A stretch of 64,000 nucleotides of DNA, from the NCBI RefSeq assembly GCF_022539665.2, contig NC_081331.1:11254638-11318637 (forward strand), in the 5' to 3' direction. Of this stretch, positions 22,601 to 34,867 are shown in pieces. Every line of letters starts with the position of its first letter. Position 1 is the first letter of the stretch. The translations under genes and the position numbers were made by a program. Origin of the DNA: Daphnia carinata. Taxonomy: Eukaryota; Arthropoda; Branchiopoda; Diplostraca; Daphniidae. The notes under the pieces were generated by a model that saw only the letters and a list, made by a program, of their open reading frames with translations, made no database searches and had not been told where the DNA came from.

Positions 22601-23458
22601 TGTTCCCCGTCCGAGATCGAAGACCTAAAGAAAAATTACAAGTTTCATTTATCTATCTTCCTTCTTGGGAGTAGTTCAATGGAATTTGGTTTCACTTGTT
22701 TCCAGTATATTTCACTTCCACTCTGATTGATTTCTGTTTCATAGATGAAGCCCTTAGAAGTTCCCAAAAGAATAGGACCAGTAGTTTGTCCAATGTTGGA
22801 TGTGCACCATCCAACTGCTGTTATAAAATTTCCTTTGGTTTTTGTCACCTATGCATTCAGAAATGTTATTTTCTTTTCAATTCAGTTTTGGGTAGTTTAT
22901 CTGATTCACTGAGTACCTGCCGTGGTTTTGCTGAGTTAGCATGAACGTAAATTAGCTCTGCATTGTTATCTTCCCGTTCTGGGTCCCTTTCCCTGTCTTT
23001 GTGCACGGCACTTACTAGGATGTGGCAGCCCGTAGGATCAACAAACAACCTTTGTATTTTGTAACCAGCTGTCAGATTTTTGTTGAGATCAAGCTCTGCG
23101 ATCATGTAAAGGGTTAAATACTTTAATGGCTGATGGGCTTTTGCTTTAACTTACCATCAATATTGTCGGGTAACTGGGTATCTATTCTCAAGAGGTTGTT
23201 GTTGACCAGAACGAGCGTTATGCGACCGGACTGGGCGCACATGTGATGAACGGGATATTTAGGCTGATAGTCGACTTTCTGCTTGGCGAACATGGGCCGC
23301 TCGTTCTCCAGCAGCGTATTGATAAATACGGTCGTCCCGGCCTGTATGCGTTGACGTAACAGCAAAAGTCCATTAAAACTAACTATCCGTCTTCCTTGAA
23401 AATTACAACAGCATACCTGTTTGCTAGCTTTTTCATATTGGTCGAGGATGGACGTCAT
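19616..23458 (-). CDS. VPS18: vacuolar protein sorting-associated protein 18 (VPS18 / deep orange / Pep3)
   Basis: Fourteen-exon model, 996 aa (human 973). Minus-strand exons: 23458-23417, 23341-23155, 23095-22917, 22848-22696, 22624-22420, 22348-22233, 22164-21940, 21861-21727, 21641-21529, 21499-21352, 21292-21113, 21054-20595, 20529-19743 and 19676-19616. All phases agree. VPS18 is a core subunit of HOPS and CORVET, the tethers for endosome-lysosome fusion. The N-terminal beta-propeller region (MTSILDQYEKA, FAKQKVDYQPKYPV, TGPILLGTSKGFIYE) and the alpha-solenoid (SFEEVALKFMEIKQEDAL, LRKKLWLRIARHVVEKE, LLKIEDVLPFFPDFTTIDLFK) match human VPS18. The C-terminal RING-H2 (CHLCRSPLL, FPCGHRFHGDCL, DCVLCGESVIR) is intact. 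The last intron (19742-19677) starts with GC and restores VIRLIDAPF, matching human IRSIDRPF. An in-frame ATG five codons upstream (23473) is an alternative start. The exon 9/10 and exon 6/7 boundaries use weaker splice sites. Confidence 0.95.
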
Positions 23459-26400
23459 TTTTCGTTCATTCACGGCAAAGGACTGCAGCTTTCAGAATTT
23501 TTGTTTTGACAGCTGACTTGTATACACGCTCACTAGAGCCACCTATGTCCCAGCATTTGAGTGATACGTTCATCGCACAAAATCAACCAACTCTATTGTT
23601 AAAACATTATTTTATTATTAATAAGAAAACCAACGTCTCCCTCCCAACAATAAAGTAGGAAATTCTACGCGTTTTCTTTTCTCTCTACGATGATCAGTCG
23701 GGTGATTGATGAAGCCAATTCGGAATATTTAATGGGCTCCATTAGGATTCCTTTCACAAGTTAAGGTTCGGTGTATTGCTACCCCCAACTATAGGAGGAG
23801 AAAATCCATCATCTCGAATCAAGTGACATCGTTACCGCTTTTTCTATTCATTTTTTTTCCTACCCCGTAAGCGGATGCATTAGTTTCGTTTCTTCACCTT
23901 CAATGCTGATGATCACCAAGCATATGTTGCTCATCAAGGCAAAAAGTAATTTTTTTTTTCTTTTACCTTACGTATTTCTTCCCCAAAAACTTGATTATCA
24001 TTATTATTATGATTTTCCCTCTTTTCGTCTCTTACCCAGAGCTCGTCACTCAGCTGCGCACGCTGCGGGTTTTAAAGATAAAAAAGCTCTTCAAACCCCA
24101 GCAGGTCTTCGTTTTGGCTCTGCTTGAGCGAGAAGATCTACCGTACGTCGAAAAGATCCATCTTGTCTTGCGACCTCGTTTTCTTTCATCCTTTTTTTTT
24201 TTCTTTTTTAGCATTTTCCCCCTTTATAATACTTTCCCCACTAGCCGGCTGTCTTCTTTCTCCACCGTATGTCTGTCTGTGCAGCAAGCATTGGATGTTA
24301 TTTTATTATTTTGTACACTATTTTTACGAGTGAAACCGAGGAACGCTAAAGAATAGATATTGCACAAGTTATTTCTCTCCCGTTGGAGATAAATGAAGGG
24401 GTAGGAAAAAAAAAAGAACGAAAAAGATGGTGCACCCTGTGAAACACTCGTGTTTTTTTTTTTTTTTTTTTTTTTTTTTTCAAAGCAACAAATATGACAC
24501 AGACAGAGTGATACTTGGAAAGTATATGAAGTGTTTCCATATTTAATATTACCGGTGCCGTAAAAGCGTTGATGGATTTCCCCTTGCCCCGTTCTCCGAT
24601 AATAACAGCACGCTAGGTGATAGAAAGAAATGAGAAGAACGTATTATTATGTCCATCTGTATACCGAAATATAGTGATGAGACATATAGTCAACACTCGT
24701 GAGGTACGAGAGAGAAAAGGAAGAAGAAGAAAAAAAAAAAAACTAATATCTTAAACGAGTCGCAATTGTTCAGGTCCCAGAACTCGATGGCTATTTGCTC
24801 ATTGTTGTCCTTCGGGGGAGGGTGTCCCAATATCCGCTCCATCTTTGTAGCTCGTAATATTTGCTTGATGGGCGGCGTTGGGTACATACTGGGATGGAAA
24901 AAAAAAGAAGAAGAAGAAAAACGGACAGATTGACAGGAATGAAGGACAACGTGTTGTTTCTCTTCTTTTTACTTTTGACAACATTGCGGATTCGATCGTC
25001 AGTTGTCTATACGGACGGACAGCCAAGGCAGGAAAGAGAGGCGGTGCATCGGAAGCAATCAGCCATTGCGTATAGATGTATGGAATAGACAGACAGAGAG
25101 AGAAATAAAAGAATCCATCAGTGCCAGCTTCAAGATCCTGCGATGTCTTTGCGACCCCCTCTCTCCATCTCCCAGAATGATGTTAATAGATCTTTCTTCC
25201 TTTGGCGTTCATTTCTTTTTTTTTCTTCTTCTTCTTCTTCTTTCCCCCCTTGGGGCTGTTGTTCTTGTTGTTGTTGCCCCATCTATATCAGAGTAAAGAA
25301 AATAGGCCTATTGACATATCCAAGGGAGGAAAAAAACAAAACAAACACCAACACCTCCTGAACAATCGATCTGATGTTGGGGTGTTCACTTGGCTGTATC
25401 TGACTGAAAAAAAAAAAAAACAAGGAGGGGAAGAAAAAAAAAAGGACCTTAATGTCTTCGACGACGTAGCAAAGCTCATCGCAAGTCTTTTGAAGTTCCG
25501 CCCATTCGATCGGTAACAGAAGCGTCCATATCAGCAGCATCGCGCTTTTTTTCTTTTTGAATGCCCCAACATATCAAGTGTTGGAAAAAGGGGGAAATGT
25601 ACAGATTACGTAGTTAAATGAAATAGGCTGCGTTTATATATATGTACCCCCGTGCGGGACTGGTCATTCGGCTAATCAATCGATCCTTTCAGACCAGCCG
25701 ATTCACTAGGGAATCTTTTTTTCTTTTTTTTTGGACCTACATTTTGAATGTGATGCGGTTGCTGGGCCTATGGTATCTGTAACACATCGTGAAAGGAGAG
25801 GTTGTGGCCGTACTTTGGACGTTAATGGATTCGTGGAACTTGCCCTCGTCGACACCTGACTCGACCCAGGAGAGCACACGAAATTATCGGCGGGAACTGA
25901 CATCCGCTTTTTTCTAAGCGTTGTTGAGTTTTATTTTTATTTTTTTTTTTTTTCTCTTCTCTCTCGTTGCTGGAACCGATTTTCTTTTCATCTTCTTTTC
26001 CTCTGCGTTTCTTATTACTTACGGTTCGCACAACTCCAGTATTCAGAACTTCGCGTCGCTGTAACACATCCCTGTGTCACTGCGTCGCGTAGATCGGATC
26101 AGCTTTCAAAAAACCACTGGACTGGAAATCGACGCATTTTATTTTATTTTATTTTTTTTTTTTGAAAAATGATTTCGTTTTTTGAAATTTGCGGACAGAC
26201 AAAAAAATAGGAAGCGGAATATTTCTCTACTGCGAACTAAACCTTGTCATCCGTACACACGACAGTGAGAGGTGCTCAGATCTAACGTACATTTGCATGC
26301 GAACAAACATCCCGAGATAGAAAACCTTTTTTTTTTTTTTCTATTTTCAAATGATAAAAAGAAAATAGAAACAAATTTTCTTGTCAAAAATGCACATCGA

Positions 26401-28407
26401 GGCAATCCCTTCTACTGTAAAGTAGCCAGGAAAAGAAAAAAAAAAAAAATGTGAGAAATAAGGAATTGATAATATTCTTATGTTGTGCGTGTAAAGTCTC
26501 GTGAGAACTCAACCGGCTTGAAAGTCTTTTCCTTTTTTTTTTTTTTTTTTTTTTTCAATAAGAGTCTTTTCCATTCTTATTTCGTATAGATTTTTTTTCC
26601 CCCTTCTTCTTCTCCATGTCAGTCTCTCCCCCCTCCACTGATGGATTTTTATGTTACAACGTGAGTCGAGAAGAGTTAAGAGAAAGAAAAAAAAAAAAGA
26701 GTTAAGACATTTACAGAGAAAAAAAAAAGATAAGAGACGGAGTTAGAAATACTGAAAAAGAAGGGAAGGCGGAGTCTTGAGCAATTCAACATGATTGGGA
26801 GACTCAATCCAAATGTGTTTTTTTTTTTTTTTTTTCGGGAAAGAAAGGGGGGGGGGGTTTCCACCCTTTTCTCGATCTATCTCTTCGGACTGCTGTCTTA
26901 GACGATAGTTACCATCATTGCTAGATAGAGGGGTCCGGAAGAGGTCGGTCGGATAAAGCCCGCAATGGATATAGCCATCCGTTGCAATATAGCGCACATA
27001 CAGCACAAACGACGTCCGGTTCCACGACGAATGTCAGGAAAGAGGAGCTGAAAATAATAAAAAAAAAAGACACACATATACACACACAAAAAATTGCAAT
27101 CCACATCTCCTCTAATTTCTTTTAGAAATAAAAATAGCCTTAAATTACAAAGACAAAGTATTAGAAGAATCCGCACAAATTGTAATGACCGTTCTCTTTT
27201 AATCCGTGCGGATCAACGGAGAGAGCCCTTCGCTCGCACGATATAATCCCGCGGATTAATGTATTACAAGAAAAAACAAGGAGAAAAATATAGAGATGGG
27301 GAACGATAAGCGTTCAATATAGGACCTCTCTATATACTCCATATATAATACATAATCTTAGATGATGATTGTTATTATTATTTTTTATGAGGGATGGACA
27401 CGGATGGCGGAACTTTGCCCGGCTGCCGCGATCCACATCACCGAACGAATGCACGTCGCCCGGTTGAATTAGCATCGCTAGCGTCCACTGTTGCAAAAGA
27501 AAGATGAGGGCTAACATCTCGGATTTTTTTTTTTTTTTTCCAGTAACAGTTCCATGGTGAAAGAGCCATCCAAGTGTAAAAAAAAAAAAAAAAAAAAAAA
27601 AGAAGAAGAAAAGGGGGGAAGTTACAAAGGAAACGATAAGAGCCTACATCCTATGGCGATCATCTTTTGTGTTCTTTTTCATGTTTTTGTTACGTCACGA
27701 AAGCAAAAAAAAAAAAAAAAAAATGGGGTTGGTGTTTCGCAGCTTTTACGTCATTTTCTTGTTCAGTCCGTTGACAGTGTCACGAATCAATTGCAAACAA
27801 TGTTTGCTTTTTGCGGGGGGGGGGGGGGGGAATAAAATCCTTGTGTTAAAAAAAAAAAATGGACGGGGAAATGATAAGACGATTCTGAAAAGAAAAATCT
27901 TATAGATACTTGTACAGAAAGAATTGATGGAAGGATATATGGTGGATTGCGGGGGGAATGAAAAAAGAAAAAAAAGAAAAATAAATAAATGATATCATCC
28001 AGCATTCCATACGATACGCGCCAAAAAGATGGCCGAAGAAGGATCTGATCTTATTGCAAAGGGGGGAAAAAAAAAAGAGTGGGGGGATGAAGGTTGGCGA
28101 TCGGGAGACATTGAACGATGATGTCGCCTCCTCCGCCTTTTTCTTTCTTTTCACGACGTGTCGTCGACACGGAGCTATCTTCTTTTTTCTTTAGTCTTTT
28201 GTATTTTTTTCTTTCTTTTTTTTTTTTAATGTCAAAGTCTACGTAGCACCGAGGTCGACAACACGTGTGGAATTGAATTATTCCCACTGTTGGATCGCCC
28301 CGACTTGTGCAGCCAATGCCCATTCGATTCGGCTTCGATTTTATTTATTGACCTGATAGATAGGCCTGCCATCAGTTCACATCCCCGCCCATTTTTAGCG
28401 GTACATT

Positions 28408-28430
28408 TATATATATATATATATATATAT
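28408..28430 (+). repeat. (TA)n microsatellite
   Basis: About eleven TA units precede a T-rich stretch, within the gene-poor interval. Confidence 0.9.
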
Positions 28431-31001
28431 TTTTGAATTTTTCAATTTGGGTTGATGCTTTGTTCAGTGTTTATTCAGCCTCTGGCTGAACTGTTGTAAT
28501 TATGGCGAAACAAGGATCGAATAATGTTGTTGGATGGAAACCAATCCGCCCCGATGACTAGTCAAGTATTGAATTGCTGATTGATCCAATCAACGACTCC
28601 CGTTGCGCGAAATCCAATGGAGAAGAGAAGCCCGGAACGGTTGAGAGACGAAACGAAAAAAAAAAAAAAGAAAGAGGGAAAAGCTTTTTATTTTTTTTTA
28701 TTCTGAAAGCATAAAAAAAAAAATGAAGATGACGGAAGAGGGTAAAACAAGAAGCAAATCAAAAATAGTCAAATCCTTTTTTTTTTTTTCTATTGCCCAA
28801 AAAAAACGGAAATGGGAAAAGACAGAACAGAAAGGACAACAAAAGATCACACATCGTTTGTGTTTGCGTGGGGGGTGATTTCTCTTTTCACTTCGCCCTC
28901 CTTTCATTCATCGATTTGTTTATGAATAAAGATGATATCAAACACATCACGTTCCTCTTCCTTTTTCCTATGGTTGGACGTCCTTCTTTTCGTATACCCC
29001 CATGCCCCTCTTCTTGTCCGCCCGGCCCACGGGTTTCACCGCTTAGTGTGTTCCATCTCGCTTGTGGTTTCGCTTCCTGACAGGTTCATTTCTTTTTTTT
29101 TTTTTTTTTTTTTCTTTTTTCTCTTTTCACAAACAGCTATAAAAAAAAATTCTTTTTTTTTCTTTTCTTTTTCTTTTCTTTCGCCTTTTTTTTTCTTTCT
29201 TATATTGCCACCACCGCTGCCGTAGCGAAAAACATTTATTGCGCGAATCACCGGGTTGCCTCTTTTTTTTTTTTTCTCCGTTCTTGTACACAACGAAATT
29301 GCCTCGTCACGAAGAAAAAAAAAAAAAAAGAAAATCTTTTTATTCTTTCTCTCTCTCTCTCTCTCCTTTTTTTTTCGTTTATAACAATTTCCCGTTTTTC
29401 TTTCTTCCTCTCTTCGCATCGCCTTTGATGTACCTTTTTTTCGGTCGTGTGTTGTTGTCCCCCCCCCCTCTCTTTGCTTGCCCGTATTTTTACAAGTGGA
29501 ATAGTTCACTACGTCAAACACCGAATTTTAAAAACTGTTTTTGGAATCTTTAATATGTTCATGTTCCTTAAGGTCTGGCGCCCCCTCTTCGTATTGACTT
29601 GACGCTCTTTTGTATCTGTGTTCCCGTCCTTCGATGAAGAACGAGAAGGACAAGCGCGCAGGATGTCGTGAAAGAATTCGTGAAATTCGTAGGGTGAATT
29701 CCGTTCACGTTTTCACGCGCCAACAAAACATTTTTATGACATTTAAGTAATTCCTTTTTTTTCTTTTTTTTGCCCGTTGTGTGTAATAGTTGAAAGTATG
29801 TGCCCTTTTGACATGGTTGATGTACACACGTGCGGCAACAGTCGAAGCGATCTTTCTCTATAAATTAGCATCCAGCGGGATGATTATCCTCTTGAAGGAA
29901 CATCCAGCTGATTTCTTACGTGTTTCTTTCTTTTTTTTTCCCTCTCTTTCTCTCTGTGCGTCTTTCAGGGTTTCCTTTTTTTTTTTTTTTGATGGATTGC
30001 TTCAACATTTCTTTTCTTACTGTCTACTCGTGCTTGCGGAACCCTCCTCCGGATGTTTAGTATTCGAATCATTAAAAATAAAAGACAAACTTTTTGTGGA
30101 AAAAAAAAAAAAATGCTGTGAGAGTCGGACGCGTTTTCGTTGCAAGAGAAGAACACACATACACACAAAAAAAAAAAGGGATGTATAGCACATCCAACAA
30201 GACGGACACAAATATTCCGCGACGTCTATCCTAGCGCGCTTTTGCCTTCTCCCTACTGTCCTCCCCCTCCACCCTTGGATCAGATGTTCCTTTTTTTTTT
30301 TTTTTTTTTTTTTACCATCTTACGTGTTGTATACCAAGGGGAAGAAAAAGTTAAGCGAACTAAAGGAATGACGATGGAAAAAAAAAAAAAAAAAAAAAGG
30401 GAAGTTGTTGGTAGTGCAAGGACATAGACCTGATATTACATTCCGGACATTTTCTGTCCGGCTGTTAAGGACCATGTCGTGTGATGACATTACAGGCCAG
30501 ACAAACACTAACCAGCAGCTGTGCAGCTCCAACGTGCTGTTTTTCATATTTTTTTTCTTTTCTTTTTTATTTTATTTATTATTTAATTTTTGTTGTTGTT
30601 GAAAAATGGTGGGACCTTGTCCGCGCCGAAGTCCATTTATCATCATCTTATCATTTGGCCGCAAAATGAATTTGCTCTTGTGCGTGAAATGCCTCCTGAA
30701 GGCTACACACGTTGTGCGCAGAGTTGTATCGATTTGTTTTCACGATGCTACTTTGCCACTTGTCCGTATGCTAATTTTCGTCAAGAAGAAAGAATTGAAA
30801 ACGATATAAAGCTCCGAACGAGTACTGAACTTTTTTCTTTGCTGACATTCCCCTTTCAAAGGCTTTTTGTTTTCTAATTCTCCGCTTCCACATTCCACTT
30901 CATTCTTACAAGAAAAAAAAAAAGGAAAAATTAGTTCGTCTTTATGGCGGTAATTGAAGTATTATACGCAAAATGGGCAGAGACACTTTATTTCGATTTT
31001 C

Positions 31002-31053
<52 letters not shown>
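31002..31053 (+). repeat. (CA)n microsatellite
   Basis: About 26 uninterrupted CA/AC units occur about 1.3 kb upstream of the CSPG4-like signal-peptide exon. Reciprocal GT tracts occur near 39431, 39700 and 41522. Confidence 0.95.
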
Positions 31054-31058
<5 letters not shown>

Positions 31059-32368
31059 TGCTATTAATATCGCTTTAGTTCTGGGAAACAAGGGGGCCGG
31101 CGATGACAATGAAGCCGTAAATCATCATTTCCACAGAAAATAGGGCTATTAATAAGAATTTGATCCTTATATGCATATTACACTGCCATAATAAACTAGT
31201 GTTTCTCCGTACAGGGAAAGGGGGGGGGGGGAGAGAAAGAGACGAAAAGAGTTAGAGTCAGCTATTCCCATTCAATTTTCCTATGTATAGTTCTTTTTTT
31301 TTAGTTTTAAAGGATGAATGTAAAACGGACAAGAAAGAAAAAAAGAAAAAATTTGTTTTTTTTTTTTCTTTCTATGAAAAAAAAAAAGAAAGAAGAAAAT
31401 GCACTGCTGTGTTGTTATTGTCGTTCCAAATGCCCTGTGAGAAGAAAAAAAGAAGGAATAGAGAAGAAACGAAAGAAAAAGAAAAAAGAAGAGTGTGATA
31501 CCCTCCCCCGAAAAAAAAAAAAAAAAAAAAAAAAAATCCACCTCCCCCTCCACCATACTACACACACACGCGGAGTTCTTTTCGTGGCTCCCCCAGTCAC
31601 TTGCATAGTTCAGTCGCCTTCAGGCCGTCTGGCTGGCAGCACGCACCCCGGCTCTCGTTTTACGACCCAAGTTCAACGTCTCCTCCATCCCCTGCTCACA
31701 AACATATCCGCATTTTGAGATATTTTTGTTTATTCGTTTCTCCCGCGTAGTCTCCTCTTACTTTTTCTGTTGCACGCATTTCTCGTGTGTGTGTGTGTGT
31801 TGGCTGGCCCAAGTGTGTGTCATTTTCAATTTTTTAAAAATTTTGTTCAAAAGAGTAAAAAAAAACAAAAAAAACATAATTTTATTATTTTTGCTTTGGC
31901 CGGCCATTGACACTGGCGATCAAGGCCGATTACAACCGCCAACACATACAGACAGTGAAAGCGGAACGGGCCAGCGTGAAATGTGACGGCCAACATATTT
32001 TTTTTTCCGTGTCAGTACGTGAAAATTAAAAAACTTGCGACGGGAATTATTATTTATTTTTTTTTTTTTTCAAACTGAAGTTTCGTTTCGTATTTTTTTT
32101 TTTTTTTGTGTGTGTGTGATGCGTGAAGATCGTGCGTGTTCCCGCCTGGTTTTGTGTTGCCTCGATCCCGACATGAATTGCCAAGACGGTCCGTTCTCAA
32201 GTGTTTTACCCGTCGCTTTACTGCTGACCCACCGCGTGCCAATTTGATCATTTTTCGTGACAAAAAAAATCGAGGAACTTTAAATCGTAGCATTTGATTT
32301 TACGTGCAACTTGAATTGATTTTCATCATCGTCGTGTTAACAATTTTTCGATTGAAAAGAAAAAAAAA

Positions 32369-34836
32369 ATGAAGACAGTGGGAAGAGTTTTGATGGCTAT
32401 GTCAAATCATCCCGTCACGATTGTTGTGATGGTCCTTTTCTGGATTTCAAACACCGTCGTCCGTGCAGGTATGCAAATTTTCACTTTGTAGCCATACACC
32501 TGAGTGTACATATATAAATGTCTTTACCTCGTTTTATTTCTTTGCGTTCTACTATTAATGCACGTTCAGTTTGATCATTTTTCGAGAAATCTCCCGCTGA
32601 GGAGGGCTGGGCCGCTCCTGTCGGTCATGCTTCTCTTTTTTTTTTTTTTCGTTATTATCAAAGCGTGAGTTTCGTGCTTGTTGATGCGCATCAGCTGCGT
32701 TCTTCTGTTTGTTGTTTTATCGTTACCAGCCTCCCTTTTTTTTTTTCATTTCCTCTCTCGCCAACGCATTTTTTTTTTAAATATCCTCAGATTGAAATCG
32801 ATTTTGAATTGAACACAATCAAATACGGGGATTTGAGAACTTGACCTGAATTTTTCTTGTCTGCGGCCGTACTCATCGCACATTTCATTCCCCTACGCAA
32901 CACTTAAAAATGTTTAAAAGGCAAGATGAATGTCTTTCTTATTCGCGTGCAGTAAACAGAAAGTGGAAATGGCAGTTAAGGAAACGATCAAAGTTTTTTT
33001 TTTTTTTTTTTGCGTTTCTTGCAGAAGGTTTTGCGTCCGGAAACGGCCAGACTCATAACAATCATTTTTTTTTCAAGTATACATTTACCGTTAAAGTCTT
33101 TCTACATTCGCCTTATTTAGCCCTACAACCTACACGGATGCGAGTAACTGCGAGGAGTTAGTTTTCACCAAGTATGACAGCGTGTCACGACTGATGTGTA
33201 AGAATTCCCGCAATTTTTTACAAGAGAAAACACTTGTCCGCTTTTTCTCGCATCGTCCGCCACTTGCCGGACATAATTTTTCCCTTCTCCCCTCTTTAGT
33301 TTTTTTTTTTTTTATTTATTTGTTTCTTCCTATCGGATGTTTGTGCAGAAAAAGGAAACAAAACTCTTCGTCATCTGGCTGTACATCGTACAACATCTCA
33401 CGTACATGTACATCATTTTTTTTTTTTTTTTTTTTGGTTGGACTTTGAAAAATGTTGCCTTTTCGTGACAGCCACTGCTGACGGTCTACCCCTTTCGTTC
33501 CAGAAAATAAAAAAATATGGGGAAGGTTAGGGTATTCACATATGGCCGTCTGGGCGAATGCTATTGTGTAATAATCCCGCACAGCCACCGGCACTTTGTT
33601 TGTCGTCGAGTAGCTACTCTATGCTCCCATACATGAGCTCGTTGATTAATATTAATTCAGGGCGCACAATGAGCTAATGCCGCCTGTACTTCGGCCGAAC
33701 AAATCAAAAGGAATTAAAGCCCACCCACAGGGTAAATAATTCATCTATGATTATCAATAAATAGCGTTGGGGGAAAAAAAAAAAAACTCGTTTATTTATT
33801 ATGGATGTTTGCAGTTCAATGTGATGGTGCCTTTTTCTAGGAGGGAGGGGAGTTAAAAAAAAAAAAAAAAAGGGGGAAGTCGGTCCGTTTCCGGCAGTCA
33901 AAACACACAGACGGCCATCTCGTCATTTGCAGCTTTTACCCTCTTGTTTCCCCTCTGACAAACACACACGCACACACAGCACATACACTCGGAAATAAGG
34001 TGGTACTACTTGAAAAAAAAAAAAAAAAGAACGGGGGGAAGAAGAGATGAGAGTTTAAGTCTTTCCATTCTCTCTATTTAAATATACAGAAATAGAAGAA
34101 ATGCGGAGGGTGCAGCAGCCGCCGCTCTCTAAGATGTTGCTGCAACTTAAGCGACGGATTTTTGAGGGCATCAAAAAATATAAAGACGGGCCATCTTTTT
34201 TTCCACCCTATTTTTTCCAATAGGGGAAGAGAGAGAGAGTAGGGCGCGGTTTCGAGTTACACGAAACTCAGAAATATGTCCTCCTGCTGGCCAACTGTTA
34301 TTTTCAAAAGAGAACAGTTTATTTTTTTCTTTCTTGAAATTGTATTTTTTATATGCGTTTTTTTTTTTTTTTTTGTTTTTGGGGGGAGGGCGGCAATTTT
34401 GGGGTAGCTCAGAGTTTCTTTAACTCGTTGACGCAAATAAAGGAATGTAACGATAAATAAGAGGATTTAGAGAAAAGAAATGAATTTTGCATGTTCCGTT
34501 TAAAGCCTATTTACCAAAAGTCTAGTACAAAGCGGGGGAAATAGACAAACATTTCTGCACTTTCTCTGTTGCAACTAACCCTCCGGGAAATCGTTTGCAT
34601 CCATCAAAATCAGACGCAATCAAACAAAAATAGGAAACAAAAACAAAACAAAACAAAAAAGGCGGAATACATAAATACACATAACAATGGCAAACATAAT
34701 ACGGTGGGACGGTTATTGACTGACAATTCGCTCAATCAAGGGTAAACATCTTTTTTCTATCTACGCTGAACACACACAATCTAATTTTGTTTGAATCCGC
34801 TACATTGGTTTTGATTTTTTAGAACGACGAAAGAGG

Positions 34837-34867
<31 letters not shown>

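Larger units (their letters stand above)
23500..32340. other. gene-poor, homopolymer-rich intergenic DNA with unassigned exon-like islands
   Basis: This 8.8 kb between VPS18 and the CSPG4-like gene is crowded with A or T runs of 9-26 nt, G runs and CA/TA microsatellites. Most open frames there are poly-K or poly-F artefacts. A few higher-complexity islands on the minus strand look exon-like: 25540-25450 (signal-peptide-like MLLIWTLLLPIEWAE followed by CDELCYVVEDIK), 24899-24745 (IEFWDLNN), 24600-24541 (GERGKGKS) and 27050-26880. I could not join them into one gene with consistent phase, so no gene is called. The right end is expected to contain the CSPG4-like promoter and 5' leader. Confidence 0.5.

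Noticed and set aside
24745-24899. IEFWDL as the G3 box of a Rab-like GTPase joined to the GERGKGKS P-loop
   Set aside because: On the coding strand the P-loop segment would come after the G3-like segment, the reverse of the order in GTPases, and no NKxD box was found.
28220-28323. CCxxxC motif (FHTCCRPRCYVDFD) resembling an insulin A-chain
   Set aside because: No further cysteine at the required distance, no B-chain nearby, and the frame runs into poly-K.
29036-29521. 161-codon minus-strand ORF
   Set aside because: Almost entirely K/E/R/F runs from A- and T-rich homopolymers.
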